A stretch of 64,000 nt of DNA from assembly GCF_040215725.1 (NCBI RefSeq), contig NZ_CP157968.1:1752990-1816989 (forward strand). The letters run 5' to 3'. The notes under the pieces are model-generated. The model ran no database searches. It was not told the origin of the DNA and saw only the letters and a program-made list of their open reading frames with translations. The position numbers were made by a program, and so were the translations under genes. The DNA comes from Rhizobium sp. ZPR4 (lineage in GTDB: Bacteria; Pseudomonadota; Alphaproteobacteria; Rhizobiales; Rhizobiaceae). How positions within the stretch are numbered: the first letter of the stretch is position 1; each line of letters begins with the position of its first letter. Shown in pieces: positions 16,957 through 26,656 of the stretch.

Positions 16957-16981
16957 ATAATCTATTAAAAATATAGATTAT
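16957..16981. promoter_or_regulatory. AT-rich perfect inverted repeat before the monooxygenase/ABC operon
   Basis: ATAATCTAT (16957-16965) and ATAGATTAT (16973-16981) are exact inverted repeats around a 7-bp AT spacer. They lie 35 bp before the ATG at 17016, where a -10 region or operator would be. The operon it precedes has no regulator gene of its own, so the cognate factor would be encoded elsewhere. Confidence 0.65.
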
Positions 16982-17015
16982 AACAATTGATATTGCCGAC
17001 GACCTATGAGGACAG

Positions 17016-18017
17016 ATGTCTTACGCCCTGAGTTTTCTCGACAAGAGCCCGATTGATGGCGCCGAGCGTGCATCGCAGGCATTGCAGCGCAGCCTGGCGC
17101 TCGCCAGACGAGCCGAAGAATTGGGCTATCGGCGTTTCTGGGTCGCTGAGCACCATAATTCTCCAAAACTCGCAAGCTCCTCCCCCGAAATATTGATCGG
17201 CCACCTGCTGGCACATACCCGGCGCATCCGCATCGGTTCCGGTGGCGTGATGCTACAGCATTACAGCGCCTACAAGGTTGCCGAGAATTTCAATTTGCTG
17301 GCGGCCCTGGCGCCAGGACGCGTCGACCTTGGGGTCGGCAAGGCGCCGGGCGGTCTTCCGCTTTCGACCGGCGCTCTCCAGAAAGCATATGATCCCTCGC
17401 GCAAGCCATCCTTCGAAGCGCAGTTGAGCGAACTGGATGGCTTCTTGCGGCATGAACAGGGCGAAGAAGGCAAAGCAGCGGACCTAGCAGCCTTTCCAGC
17501 ACCTGACGAGCCGCCCGGCCGTTTTCTGCTCGGCGCAAGCCCCGACAGCGCAAGATTGGCCGCTCGCCTCGGCTGGGGTTTTGTCTATGCAGGTCATATC
17601 CATGGTGACGACGAAGCGATCTCGCAATCGCTGTCGGCCTATCGGCAGACGGGCGGCAAGACTGCGTTGCTCGCTGTCAGCATCGTCACGGCGCAAACAG
17701 CCTCTCTTGCCGACGGTCTCCTGGGCGACACGCGCCGGTTCCACCTGCAAATCAAGGATGGACAAAGCGTCAATGTCGGCAGCCGCGAGCAGGCGCTCGA
17801 ATATGTTCGCCAGGCAGGCGCGACCGACTATCGGATCGAAGAGAGAAGCCCGCGCGTCATTCGCGGAACACCGGCCGACGTCCATCTGGAGCTTCAGCGC
17901 CTGCACAAGGAATTCGGCATCGAAGAATTTGTGATCGACTGCCCGGTTTCCGAAGGTGCGCACCGCCTTGGCACCATCGAATTGCTGGCCGGCGCGCGCA
18001 AGGCCGCCGCTGCCTGA
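17016..18017 (+). CDS. LLM-class flavin-dependent monooxygenase (MsnO8-like)
   Basis: This is a luciferase-fold FMN-dependent oxygenase of 333 residues. It starts MSYALSFLDKSPI and shows RFWVAEHHNSP, IRIGSGGVMLQHYSAYKVAENF and RVDLGVGKAPGG, the usual flavin-site and strand motifs of the MsnO8/LLM group. Members oxidise small organic substrates, often cleaving C-S or C-N bonds with reduced FMN. It is the first gene of a plus-strand operon with a peptide-type ABC importer and a second LLM enzyme, so the importer probably brings in its substrate. No flavin reductase gene is nearby. Confidence 0.88.
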   Translation: MSYALSFLDKSPIDGAERASQALQRSLALARRAEELGYRRFWVAEHHNSPKLASSSPEILIGHLLAHTRRIRIGSGGVMLQHYSAYKVAENFNLLAALAPGRVDLGVGKAPGGLPLSTGALQKAYDPSRKPSFEAQLSELDGFLRHEQGEEGKAADLAAFPAPDEPPGRFLLGASPDSARLAARLGWGFVYAGHIHGDDEAISQSLSAYRQTGGKTALLAVSIVTAQTASLADGLLGDTRRFHLQIKDGQSVNVGSREQALEYVRQAGATDYRIEERSPRVIRGTPADVHLELQRLHKEFGIEEFVIDCPVSEGAHRLGTIELLAGARKAAAA

Positions 18018-18039
18018 TTGGAAACCAGTCCAAAATGAC

Positions 18040-19692
18040 ATGGGAAAGAATAGCGTGGTAACCAGAAGAGATTTCCTGAAGAGTTCAGCGATTGCTGCTC
18101 TGTCTCTGTCCACCGGACTGCGAGCGAGCGAAACGCTGGCGGATGACAAGCCTGCGCCCGGCGGATCCCTGAGCTGGGGTGTCGAAACGGAGCCGACGAC
18201 GCTCAACCCGCATCTGAACGGCCAGGCCAAGGCGAAGCTGGTTCTGCGCAACGCCTACGAATGCCTTCTCGCCCGCTCCGCGGATGGCGGCTATGTGCCG
18301 TGGCTGGCGAAAGACTATGCGATATCCGAGGATGGCAGGACCTATACCTTCAACCTCCGCGACGACGTGATCTTCAGCGACGGAGAGACATTCGACGCGG
18401 CGGCCGTCGTCACAAACTTCCTGAAACTGAAGGAGCCGATCTATTCCGGCAGCATCAGCGCCGGTCACGTCTCTCATATTTCGGAGGCAGTCGCGCGCGA
18501 TCCTCATACGGTCGTGCTCACGCTCAATGACGTCTATGCGCCGTTTCTCGATGGCGCGACCAGCATCGAGATCATCTCGCCGAAATCATTCTCCTCGCCG
18601 CAATTGAAGGCGGGTGGGCCTGAAATCGCAGGCACCGGCCCTTTCATCCTCGATCGCTATGTCAAAGGTCAGGAAATCCGCTTCGTCAGAAACGCGGCCT
18701 ATAATTGGGCTCCCGGCAATGCTGGTCACCAGGGGCCAGCCTATCTCGATGAGGTGATCTATCGTTTCCTGCCTGAATCCGCCGTTCGCACCGGCGCGCT
18801 GAGCTCAGGCCAGGTGCATGTCATCGAGGGCATTTCGGGCAATGACGCCGCGCTTTTCCGGGATAATCCCGATTTCACCTATCAAAGCGCACTGAATACC
18901 GGCACGCCCTATACGCTCTACCTGAATGTCGCCAATGCGCCAACGAGCGACGTCAAGATACGCAGGGCGTTCTTAGCTGCGATCGATGTCGAACGGATCA
19001 TTCAGTCCGTCTACCGTGGCGAGCGCAAGCGGGCATGGGGTGTCCTGACACCAGCCGACACCGATTTCTACGACAAGAGCATCGAGGGCAGCTACGGCTT
19101 CGACGTCGATCTTGCCAACAGATTGCTCGACGAGTCCGGCTGGACGAGCAGGGACGGCGATGGCGTCCGGACGAAGGAGGGCAAGCGACTGACAATCGAG
19201 ATTGTCCAGTCGCAGGCGACCTTGCGCGATCAGCGCGACGTTCTTCTCGAGGCGGTCCAGGCCCAGGCCAGACAGAATGCGGGCATCGATGTCGCCTTGC
19301 GCTATGTCGACGCCGGAACTTATGCCAACAGGCAGAATGACGGCCAATACGGCATCATTCCAAACTCGACCACGACGCAGGAAAACGGCCTCACGCTCTA
19401 TTTTCACTATCTACCGCGCGAGAAGGGCGGATCGATCAACTACAGCCGCACCGTGGCGCCTGAAATATCCGCCTGGCTTGCCGAGGCCGCCTCTACGCTC
19501 GACGTCAAGAAGCGCTTCGGGATCTATTCGGCGCTGCAGCGTTTCGCACTCCGCGAACAGGCGCTCGGCCTGCCGCTTTATGTTCCGGACGACCAAATCG
19601 CCGCGTCGGCCTCAGTCAAGGGCGTCGGCTTTCGCCCGTTCAAGCGCCTACCTGAAAACGCCTACGACGTCTGGCTCCAGCAACAGGCCTGA
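18040..19692 (+). CDS. Peptide-type ABC substrate-binding protein with Tat signal (SBP_bac_5)
   Basis: This family 5 binding protein has 550 residues. The N-terminus VTRRDFLKSSAIAALSLSTG is a twin-arginine signal, so it is exported folded. The mature part (GGSLSWGVETEPTTLNPHL, then DGRTYTFNLRDDVIFSDG and GTGPFILDRY) is typical of oligopeptide/nickel-type binding proteins. The start is ATG 18040, 22 bp after the monooxygenase; the frame to 17956 overlaps that gene. It is a close relative of the next gene, by eye well over half identical in the mature protein. The LLM-linked setting recalls the KPN_01854-type binding proteins, a tentative comparison. Confidence 0.9.
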   Translation: MGKNSVVTRRDFLKSSAIAALSLSTGLRASETLADDKPAPGGSLSWGVETEPTTLNPHLNGQAKAKLVLRNAYECLLARSADGGYVPWLAKDYAISEDGRTYTFNLRDDVIFSDGETFDAAAVVTNFLKLKEPIYSGSISAGHVSHISEAVARDPHTVVLTLNDVYAPFLDGATSIEIISPKSFSSPQLKAGGPEIAGTGPFILDRYVKGQEIRFVRNAAYNWAPGNAGHQGPAYLDEVIYRFLPESAVRTGALSSGQVHVIEGISGNDAALFRDNPDFTYQSALNTGTPYTLYLNVANAPTSDVKIRRAFLAAIDVERIIQSVYRGERKRAWGVLTPADTDFYDKSIEGSYGFDVDLANRLLDESGWTSRDGDGVRTKEGKRLTIEIVQSQATLRDQRDVLLEAVQAQARQNAGIDVALRYVDAGTYANRQNDGQYGIIPNSTTTQENGLTLYFHYLPREKGGSINYSRTVAPEISAWLAEAASTLDVKKRFGIYSALQRFALREQALGLPLYVPDDQIAASASVKGVGFRPFKRLPENAYDVWLQQQA

Positions 19693-19733
19693 GTTTGGGT
19701 TCTCAAAGATTTTTCAAAAGGAGATATCGATAA

Positions 19734-21356
19734 ATGATTATTCGCAGACATTTTCTTAGCCTCTTCGCAGCCATGCTTGCAACCTCCATGCTGTCGGGCC
19801 TTGCAATGGCGGCGGACGGCACGCCCGTCAGCGGCGGCAAGTTGACATGGGGCGTTGAGACGGAACCGGCCACGCTCAATCCGCAGCTCAACGGGCAGGA
19901 TAAAACCAAGCTGCTGTTGCGAAACGCCTACGAGTCGCTGCTGGCCCGCAGCGCCGATGGCGGCTACGTTCCTTGGCTTGCGACCGAATACAAGATCTCC
20001 GACGACGGCAAGACCTACACGTTCAAGCTTCGTGAAGATGTCAGCTTCACCGATGGGCAGAAGCTCGATGCGCAGGCGGTCATCACCAATTTCACCAGGC
20101 TCAAGGATGCCGCCTATAGCGGTAGCGTGAGCGCTGGACCGGTCTCGCGCATTGTCGAAGCAAAGGCGCTGGACGACCATACCGTCTCCTTCACGTTGAA
20201 CCAGGTCTATGCCCCCTTTCTCGATTATGCCACGAGCCTGGAGATCCTTTCGCCCGCAGCCTTCAATTCGACGCAGCTGAAATCCGGCGGACCGGAGATC
20301 GCAGGGACCGGCCCGTTCATCCTGAAGCGCTATGCCAAGGGGCAGGATATCCAGTTCGTCAAGAATCCGGCCTACAATTGGTCACCCAAGACATCAACTC
20401 ACCAGGGGCCAGCCTATCTGGATGAGGTGACCTACCGCTTCCTGTCCGAATCCTCGGTCCGGACCGGGGCGCTCTCCTCCGGCCAGGTCGACGTGATCGA
20501 AGGGATCGCCGGCAACGACGCCAGCCTTTTCAAGGACAATCCAGACTTCAGCTATCAGACGGCTCTCAATACGGGCACACCCTATTCATTGTTCCTCAAT
20601 GTCACCTGGGGGCCGACTCAGGATCTCAATGTGCGCAAGGCCCTGATATCAGCAATCGATGTCGATGCGGTGTTGAAAGCCGTCTATCGCGGAGAACGCA
20701 CGCGCGCATGGGGCATCACATCGCCGATCGATCCGCAATTCTACGACAAGAGCATCGAGGCGGCATATAGGCCAGATCCCAAAGTCGCAAATACGCTTCT
20801 TGACGAGGCCGGCTGGACCGCGCGGGATGCCGACGGCTTCAGGACAAAGGATGGCAAGCGACTGACCATCGAGGTCATCCAGGCACAGGCGACGGTGCGC
20901 GATCAGCGTGACGTCTTACTGCAGGCCCTGCAGGCGCAGGCGCGCCAGAATGCCGGCATCGATCTCAAGATCGTTTTCGTGGATGCCGGCACCTACACCG
21001 ATCGGCGCAAGACCGGCCAGTTCGGCTCGATCGCCAATTCCAATACGCCGACGGATGCGATCGACATAGAGTATCACTACCTGCCTCTCGATAGGGGTGG
21101 CAGCATCAACTACAGCCGCGCCTTTGCGCCCGAGCTGTCGCAGTGGCTGAACGAGGCCGCCTCGACGCTGGACCAGAAGAAGCGCTTCGATCTCTATTCG
21201 AAGCTGCAGCGCTTCGCCATTCTCGATCAGGCCTATGCCCTGCCGCTCTACGAGCCTGAGGACCAGGTGGCAGCGGCAAGCTATGTGAAGGGCATCAGCT
21301 TCCGGCCCTTCAAGCAATTGCCGGAGAGCGCCTACGACATCTGGCGCAGCGAGTGA
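19734..21356 (+). CDS. Peptide-type ABC substrate-binding protein with Sec signal (SBP_bac_5), paralogue of the previous gene
   Basis: This 540-residue binding protein follows its paralogue by 41 bp. It has a Sec signal (MIIRRHFLSLFAAMLATSMLSGLAMA) instead of the Tat signal next door. The mature sequence runs parallel to the neighbour (GGKLTWGVETEPATLNPQL, RNAYESLLARSADGGYVPWLA, GGPEIAGTGPFIL). The ribosome site is AAAAGGAGATATCGATAAATG. Either the two proteins feed the same permease with different ligands, or one is a recent spare copy. A strong stem-loop follows the gene at 21373. Confidence 0.92.
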   Translation: MIIRRHFLSLFAAMLATSMLSGLAMAADGTPVSGGKLTWGVETEPATLNPQLNGQDKTKLLLRNAYESLLARSADGGYVPWLATEYKISDDGKTYTFKLREDVSFTDGQKLDAQAVITNFTRLKDAAYSGSVSAGPVSRIVEAKALDDHTVSFTLNQVYAPFLDYATSLEILSPAAFNSTQLKSGGPEIAGTGPFILKRYAKGQDIQFVKNPAYNWSPKTSTHQGPAYLDEVTYRFLSESSVRTGALSSGQVDVIEGIAGNDASLFKDNPDFSYQTALNTGTPYSLFLNVTWGPTQDLNVRKALISAIDVDAVLKAVYRGERTRAWGITSPIDPQFYDKSIEAAYRPDPKVANTLLDEAGWTARDADGFRTKDGKRLTIEVIQAQATVRDQRDVLLQALQAQARQNAGIDLKIVFVDAGTYTDRRKTGQFGSIANSNTPTDAIDIEYHYLPLDRGGSINYSRAFAPELSQWLNEAASTLDQKKRFDLYSKLQRFAILDQAYALPLYEPEDQVAAASYVKGISFRPFKQLPESAYDIWRSE

Positions 21357-21372
21357 ACCGTATCGTCAACGC

Positions 21373-21394
21373 GTCCCCGGCAACAGCCGGGGAC
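21373..21394 (+). terminator. Intercistronic stem-loop after the binding-protein gene
   Basis: GTCCCCGGC and GCCGGGGAC pair perfectly (9 bp) around the tetraloop AACA, 17 bp after the stop codon at 21356 and 20 bp before the permease ATG. No T-run follows. This is probably a partial terminator or 3'-end protector that keeps the binding-protein message more abundant than the permease message, like the hairpin at 9941-9966. Confidence 0.75.
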
Positions 21395-21413
21395 GGTGAA
21401 GGAGTGACCGATC

Positions 21414-22430
21414 ATGACTGCTGACAATACGACGGCCTTCGACGAAAACCCTTCGGCTTGGCTTTCGCGCAAACGCCGGCTGAAGCGCAACAGCCTGGCA
21501 TCACAGATCCTGATGCGGATTGGATCCGCCATCGCGGTCCTATGGGCCGCGATAACATTAAGCTTCATCAGCATTCATCTGGCCCCTGGCGATATCGTCA
21601 GCCTCTTGATCGGCGAGCAATTGCGCACGTCGGAGGTGGAGGCGGCCATCCGCCTTGAATGGGGATTGGACAAGCCGCTACTGGCGCAATATCTGGCCTA
21701 TCTTCAACGTGTTCTGCATGGCGATTTCGGGCGATCCTATATCCTGCAGACGGATGTTTCAGGCCTGGTCTTGTCGCAGATGCTGCCGACGTTGAAGCTG
21801 ACTGCGGCCGCCCTCGTCGTCGCCGTGGTCTTTGCTGTTGCCAGCGCCCTGTTGACCGCCGGCAAGCGCCTGCCCCGCAGCATCGCCGGTGGCCTCGAAC
21901 TTATCCTCATCTCGACGCCGTCCTTCTGGCTCGGCATCGTGCTTTTGTTCATATTCTCCTTCACCTTGAAACTCTTCCCCGTCGCAGGCGATCGGACATT
22001 TTCAGCGCTCGTCTTGCCGGCCTTGTCGCTTGGCCTGTCGCTCGGCGCCGTCATCGGACAGGTGCTGCGCGAGGGGCTCGAACGGGCCTTGGAAGAACCC
22101 TTCATGCTGACAGTCAAGAGCTGGGGCGTAAATGACTTCGTGCTAAGGCTGCGGCACGGCCTGCGGCACGCCGCACTTCCCGCCGTGACGCTTGCCGGCT
22201 GGCTGGTCGGCAATCTGCTGTCCGGCGCCGTCATCACCGAAGCGGTATTTGGCAGACCCGGGCTGGGGCGGATTACGGTCGACGCCGTGCTGGCGCACGA
22301 TCTGCCCGTCGTGCTTGCGGTCGCCATCCTGTCAGCCTTCATCTATGTCGTCCTCAGCACATTGGTCGACGTGCTGTATCTGCTGCTCGATCCCCGCCTG
22401 CGCAATCAGAATACGGAGGCGGGCCATTGA
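21414..22430 (+). CDS. Peptide-type ABC transporter permease, DppB family
   Basis: This is an inner-membrane permease of 338 residues. It has an extended cytoplasmic N-terminus of about 35 residues and the DppB hallmark HLAPGDIVSLLIGEQ after the first helix. The EAA loop follows (REGLERALEEPFMLTVKSWGV), and the C-terminal helix lies next to FGRPGLGRITVDAVLAHDLP. Its stop overlaps the following DppC-type gene by 4 bp, and the two would form the channel heterodimer. Confidence 0.92.
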   Translation: MTADNTTAFDENPSAWLSRKRRLKRNSLASQILMRIGSAIAVLWAAITLSFISIHLAPGDIVSLLIGEQLRTSEVEAAIRLEWGLDKPLLAQYLAYLQRVLHGDFGRSYILQTDVSGLVLSQMLPTLKLTAAALVVAVVFAVASALLTAGKRLPRSIAGGLELILISTPSFWLGIVLLFIFSFTLKLFPVAGDRTFSALVLPALSLGLSLGAVIGQVLREGLERALEEPFMLTVKSWGVNDFVLRLRHGLRHAALPAVTLAGWLVGNLLSGAVITEAVFGRPGLGRITVDAVLAHDLPVVLAVAILSAFIYVVLSTLVDVLYLLLDPRLRNQNTEAGH

Positions 22431-23296
22431 GCGTCTCCTCCTCTTCAGAGCGGGAAGCAGATCGGCGCCAGCTGAGGCTGCACGTCCGGTTTGCAAGTCC
22501 AGGGTTTATCCTTTCTGCGATTTTCCTGCTGCTGGTAGCGATCGCAACCATCTGGCCGCAAGTTCTCACAGCTGCCAATCCGATTGCCGCCGATCCATTG
22601 CAGGCGCAGTTGCCGCCATCGACGGAACATTGGTTCGGTACGGATCATCTCGGGAGGGATGTCTTCTCGCGGGTTGTTTACGGCGCTCGTTACTCCATCC
22701 TCATCGGTGTCAGCGCGGTTGCGATCGCCGCGATCGTCGGGGCCTTTCTCGGCCTTTTGTCGGGTCTCGCCCGCGGTCTCGTCGATGAGGCCATCTCGCG
22801 CTTTCTAGACGTGATTTCATCATTTCCGGACCTGCTTCTGGCGCTCGTGCTGATCTCCTTTACCGGACCTGGCACAGTCAATCTCATCTTCGCGCTTGGT
22901 GTCGCGTCCGTGCCACGCTTTGCCAGGGTCGTGCGCGCACAGACCTTTGTGATCGCCAAGAGCGGCTATGTCGAACAGGCAAGGACATTCGGACTGAGAC
23001 GCAGCGTGCTGGTCGCGCGCCATATTTTGCCCCACGCCCTGGCACAGGTGCCTATCCTGGCGACGATCGGCCTCGGCACGACCATCATACAGGCTGCGGG
23101 CCTGAGCTTTCTTGGTATGGGACCGCAACCCCCTGCCCCGGAATGGGGCGCGATGCTGGCGGAGGCACGCAATTATCTCCGGGTCGCCTGGTGGATCGGT
23201 GTCTGGCCCGGCCTCGCAATCACACTGACGGTTATCTCCATAAGTGTGCTTGGAAGACGCTGGCAGCTTGCGTTTGAAGGCAGGAGGCCATCGTGA
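22427..23296 (+). CDS. Peptide-type ABC transporter permease, DppC family
   Basis: This 289-residue permease begins with GTG or TTG-type initiation at the ATGA-like overlap with the previous gene. It carries the DppC hallmark EHWFGTDHLGRDVFSRVVYGARYSI, the conserved loop RVVRAQTFVIAKSGYVEQARTFG, and GLSFLGMGPQPPAPEWGAML near the C-terminus. Its stop overlaps the ATPase gene, so the membrane and ATPase genes are tightly coupled. Confidence 0.92.
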   Translation: MSVSSSSEREADRRQLRLHVRFASPGFILSAIFLLLVAIATIWPQVLTAANPIAADPLQAQLPPSTEHWFGTDHLGRDVFSRVVYGARYSILIGVSAVAIAAIVGAFLGLLSGLARGLVDEAISRFLDVISSFPDLLLALVLISFTGPGTVNLIFALGVASVPRFARVVRAQTFVIAKSGYVEQARTFGLRRSVLVARHILPHALAQVPILATIGLGTTIIQAAGLSFLGMGPQPPAPEWGAMLAEARNYLRVAWWIGVWPGLAITLTVISISVLGRRWQLAFEGRRPS

Positions 23297-24957
23297 CCCC
23301 GGTACTCGACATTCGTAATCTGACGATCGGGTTTCCCCGGGATGGTCGCGACAACAGGGTGGTCCACGGCATCGATCTGACGATCGACAAGGGCGAAGCG
23401 GTCGCACTTGTCGGAGAATCCGGCTCCGGTAAATCGGTGACGGCGCGCTCGATCATCGGTCTTGCCGGCCTGAATGCAGCCGTTCATACTGACCGCTTCG
23501 ATATCGACGGAACCGACGTTCGCGACTTCGACGAAAGACAATGGCGGCGTCTTCGCGGCGAAAAGATCGGCTTCGTCCTCCAGGATGCGCTCGTCTCCCT
23601 CGACCCGCTGAGGCGGATTTCTCAACAATTGTCCGACGCCTTCGGCGGACGCCGCCTCTTTCGTCGACCCGATCGGCGCGAAGACAGCCGCCTGCTGCTG
23701 CAATCGGTCGGTATCCCCGATCCGGAGCGACGACTGCCGCAATATCCGCACCAGCTTTCGGGCGGTTTGCGCCAGCGCACCCTCATCGCCACGGCCATAG
23801 CCCGGCACCCATCGCTGCTGATTGCCGATGAGCCAACGACGGCACTCGATGCAACGGTTCAAAAGCAGATCCTCGACCTGCTTCTCGAACGGCGCAAAGC
23901 CGGCCACACGCTTCTCCTGATCAGCCATGATCTGGCCGTCGTCTCCCATCTTGCCGATCGCGTGCTCGTCATGAACAACGGCAGGATTGTCGAGGAAGGT
24001 TCGACCGAACAGATACTGGGAAAACCCCGCCATCCCTATACCCAGCAATTGCTGGACGCCGTGCCTTCAGCGGCATCCAGAGGGTTTCGGCTATCACCCA
24101 CATCCGTCACGAAAGCGGAGGGCGAGCAGGTGCCTGCCGTTCCCAGGTCGAATACGCAGCAGCGCGTGCCCCTGCCCGCAAAAGTGATCGATCGCCGCAA
24201 CCACATTCTGTCGGCCCGCAATCTCGTCAAACGCTATGGCGGATCGGCCGGCATCTTCGCCGTCAATGACGTATCCTTCGATCTCGTAGCCGGCGAAGCC
24301 CTCGGCATCGTCGGCGAATCCGGCTCGGGCAAGACGACGGTCGCAAAAATCGTCCTCGGCCTGGTGGAGCCGGATCATGGATCGGTCCGTCTTGACGGCG
24401 GCGGCTGGAGCAATGTGGCCGAACATGCTCGTCGCGCCAGGCGCTCCAGCATGCAGTTCATAGCCCAGGACGCACTCAGTTCGTTCGATCCCCGCTATAC
24501 AGTCGAAAAGATTATCGGTGAAAGCCTCGATAGCGCCGGCATCTTCGGTGCCGCGCGCCGCGAGCGCGTGCTCGAGGTCTTGGACGCGGTCCGTCTGAGC
24601 GAGACATTCCTGAAGCGCTATCCGCGAGAGCTTTCCGGGGGCCAGCGTCAACGTGTGGCGATCGCGCGCGCCTTTGCGCCCCGCCCGAGGCTTCTCGTGG
24701 CCGACGAGCCGGTCAGCGCGCTCGACGTATCGGTGCAGGCGCAGGTACTCGATCTTCTGGCGGAACTTCAGGCCGCATCCGGAACGTCCCTGCTTTTCAT
24801 CTCCCACGATCTCGGCGTCGTCCATCATCTGACAGACCGTGTTCTCGTAATGAAGGAGGGACGGATCGTCGAAGCAGGCGCCGTGGAGGATGTCTTCACC
24901 AGTCCACATCACAGCTATACCCGCGCGCTCCTTGAAGCGGTGCCGGCCCTGCCCTGA
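23293..24957 (+). CDS. Fused DppD-DppF-type ABC transporter ATPase
   Basis: This 554-residue protein carries both ATPases of a peptide-type importer in one chain. The first half has Walker [10 protein letters not shown] and signature LSGGLRQR; the second has Walker [10 protein letters not shown] and signature LSGGQRQR, each with an intact Walker B ([10 protein letters not shown] and [10 protein letters not shown]). Each half ends with the family motif [12 protein letters not shown] or [17 protein letters not shown] do not see the cysteine cluster that follows many single DppD/DppF proteins. It starts at a GTG overlapping the permease stop. Confidence 0.93.
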   Translation: MTPVLDIRNLTIGFPRDGRDNRVVHGIDLTIDKGEAVALVGESGSGKSVTARSIIGLAGLNAAVHTDRFDIDGTDVRDFDERQWRRLRGEKIGFVLQDALVSLDPLRRISQQLSDAFGGRRLFRRPDRREDSRLLLQSVGIPDPERRLPQYPHQLSGGLRQRTLIATAIARHPSLLIADEPTTALDATVQKQILDLLLERRKAGHTLLLISHDLAVVSHLADRVLVMNNGRIVEEGSTEQILGKPRHPYTQQLLDAVPSAASRGFRLSPTSVTKAEGEQVPAVPRSNTQQRVPLPAKVIDRRNHILSARNLVKRYGGSAGIFAVNDVSFDLVAGEALGIVGESGSGKTTVAKIVLGLVEPDHGSVRLDGGGWSNVAEHARRARRSSMQFIAQDALSSFDPRYTVEKIIGESLDSAGIFGAARRERVLEVLDAVRLSETFLKRYPRELSGGQRQRVAIARAFAPRPRLLVADEPVSALDVSVQAQVLDLLAELQAASGTSLLFISHDLGVVHHLTDRVLVMKEGRIVEAGAVEDVFTSPHHSYTRALLEAVPALP

Positions 24958-25018
24958 AACGCATAATTCACGCTGCCGGCGCAACCCGGCCAGATTTTGA
25001 ACGACCAAGGAATTCGCT

Positions 25019-26344
25019 ATGACCCACAATCGTCCCCGACGCCTGAAGACATTGACCGGAGCAAGCAGCGTCATTTCCGCCGGAAACGACGCAAGCCCCG
25101 TCACCGGTATCAAGCGTGCCGTCGAACTCGCCCGCAGGGCGGAAGCGGAAAAGATCACCGGGCTGTTCACAGCCGACCTGCTCCACATCGACCCGGCGGG
25201 GCTTGCCGGAACCGCCGGCATCCAGGAACCGATCATCGCGCTTGCCGCCTTGAGCCAGGTGACCTCCGACATCGGTCTGATCGCCACCGTCTCCACGACG
25301 TTCCACTATCCCTACAATCTGGCCCGTCAGATCGGTACGCTGGACCATGCAAGTGGCGGACGCGCCGGGTGGAACGCCGTGACTTCCTCTGTCGGCGAGG
25401 AGAATTTCGGCGAGAGATTGCCAAGTCCGGAGGAGCGCTACGAACGGGCGGCTGAATTCATCGAAATCGTCAATGCGCTCTATGATGCCAATGAACGCAA
25501 TGCCGCCGAGCGCAAGGCGTCCGGGGCGATTGGCATTGATCCGGCAAAATTCCATCCGATCAACTATCGCGGCAGGCACTTCAAGGTCGACGGTCCCCTG
25601 AACGTACCGCCTTTGCCACAGGGTCGCCCCGTACAGTTTCAGGCGGGCCAGTCAGAAGCCGGCGTGACCGTCGGCGCACGATATGCCGAGGTGGTCTATA
25701 CCTCTCAGCCCAAGCTCGAGGATGCAGTCGCCTTTGCGAGCGAATTGCGCCGCCGAGCCGGAAGTTTCGGACGCGCGGCAGGTCTGCCCTTCATCATGAA
25801 CTCCTTCCACTCGGTGATCGGCGATTCAGATGCTGATGTCGCCAGGCGCCTGAAGGAAAAACACGAGCGGATCGACTACGAGCAGGGTCGCCTGAAGCTG
25901 GCGGACATGCTCGGCGGCGATCTCGATCTTTCCGAACTGCCGCTCGACAAGCCCTTGCCGGAGGCGCTGCTGCCTGAGGTTACCAGCATCAACAGGCGAC
26001 GCGGCCGCGTCGAAATCTTCCGTCGTTACGCACGAGAGGGGCTGACCTTGCGGCAGCTCATCATTCAGGCGCAGGAGACCGGCCACTGGTCGGTGGCCGG
26101 CACGCCCGAACAGCTCGCAGATGCGATCGAGGAGCGTTTTCGGGCCGGAATCCTTGATGTTCTATCTCTGCACGGCTTCGGCAATCCGGACCAGGAGGAT
26201 CGGCTGGTGCACGGGCTCCTGCCGGAATTGCGGCGGCGGTCGATCATCGACACCGATTATGTCGGGGACGATTTCCGCTCGAATCTGGAGCTCCCGCCCT
26301 ATGTGGCAGCAAACGGCGCGTTGAACTCGGCAAAGCGCGCCTGA
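25019..26344 (+). CDS. LLM-class flavin monooxygenase, NtaA/SnaA/DszA family
   Basis: This FMN-dependent monooxygenase has 441 residues, the normal length for the NtaA/SnaA/DszA (DmoA-like) family. Motifs visible include VELARRAEAEKITGLFTAD, TVSTTFHYPYNLARQIGTLDH, GRAGWNAVTSS, FQAGQSEAGVTVGARYAEVVY and the C-terminal FGNPDQEDRLVHGLLPEL. Known relatives attack nitrilotriacetate, dibenzothiophene sulfone or dimethyl sulfide. It is the last gene of the operon that begins at 17016, after a 61-bp gap. Two different LLM enzymes bracketing one importer suggests two-step oxidation of the imported compound, most likely for sulfur. Confidence 0.9.
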   Translation: MTHNRPRRLKTLTGASSVISAGNDASPVTGIKRAVELARRAEAEKITGLFTADLLHIDPAGLAGTAGIQEPIIALAALSQVTSDIGLIATVSTTFHYPYNLARQIGTLDHASGGRAGWNAVTSSVGEENFGERLPSPEERYERAAEFIEIVNALYDANERNAAERKASGAIGIDPAKFHPINYRGRHFKVDGPLNVPPLPQGRPVQFQAGQSEAGVTVGARYAEVVYTSQPKLEDAVAFASELRRRAGSFGRAAGLPFIMNSFHSVIGDSDADVARRLKEKHERIDYEQGRLKLADMLGGDLDLSELPLDKPLPEALLPEVTSINRRRGRVEIFRRYAREGLTLRQLIIQAQETGHWSVAGTPEQLADAIEERFRAGILDVLSLHGFGNPDQEDRLVHGLLPELRRRSIIDTDYVGDDFRSNLELPPYVAANGALNSAKRA

Positions 26345-26656
26345 TTCCCGAGCCTGATCTCAGCCTGCACACCATCCGCGCCGCCCGACGAGAATAATGC
26401 CGGACGGTCCACCGCGGTCTCCAAAACAGCGCTCGAACAAACCGGTAAAGTGGCCGCGTGATACGCCAGGAGCGGTATCATGGCGGCCTCTCCGAACATC
26501 TCGTCAGGCATTGTCCCGCGATCTCCGTGGGACAGCGATCTCTTGGCTGCGGCAAGGGCACTCGTGGACGAGGCGAGCTCAGCCCGTCTCCTCCACCAGT
26601 GCCTTGATAACTCCCTCGACCTTTTGTGGGGCGATTGGAATGCTAGAGCCATCAAG
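26345..26656. other. Gene-free gap between two convergent operons
   Basis: This 312-bp stretch separates the plus-strand monooxygenase gene from the minus-strand binding-protein gene. Short frames are open on both strands, for example 26299-26655 minus, but none has a good ribosome site or recognisable protein. I found no convincing terminator hairpin. A decayed gene is possible. Confidence 0.4.

Noticed and set aside
24094..25296. 400-codon minus-strand frame
   Set aside because: It is antisense to the fused ATPase and crosses into the monooxygenase gene. Its translation has no family motif.
26299..26655. 118-codon minus-strand frame in the gap between convergent operons
   Set aside because: There is no ribosome site, it overlaps the end of the monooxygenase gene, and it has no recognisable protein motif. 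A decayed gene cannot be excluded.
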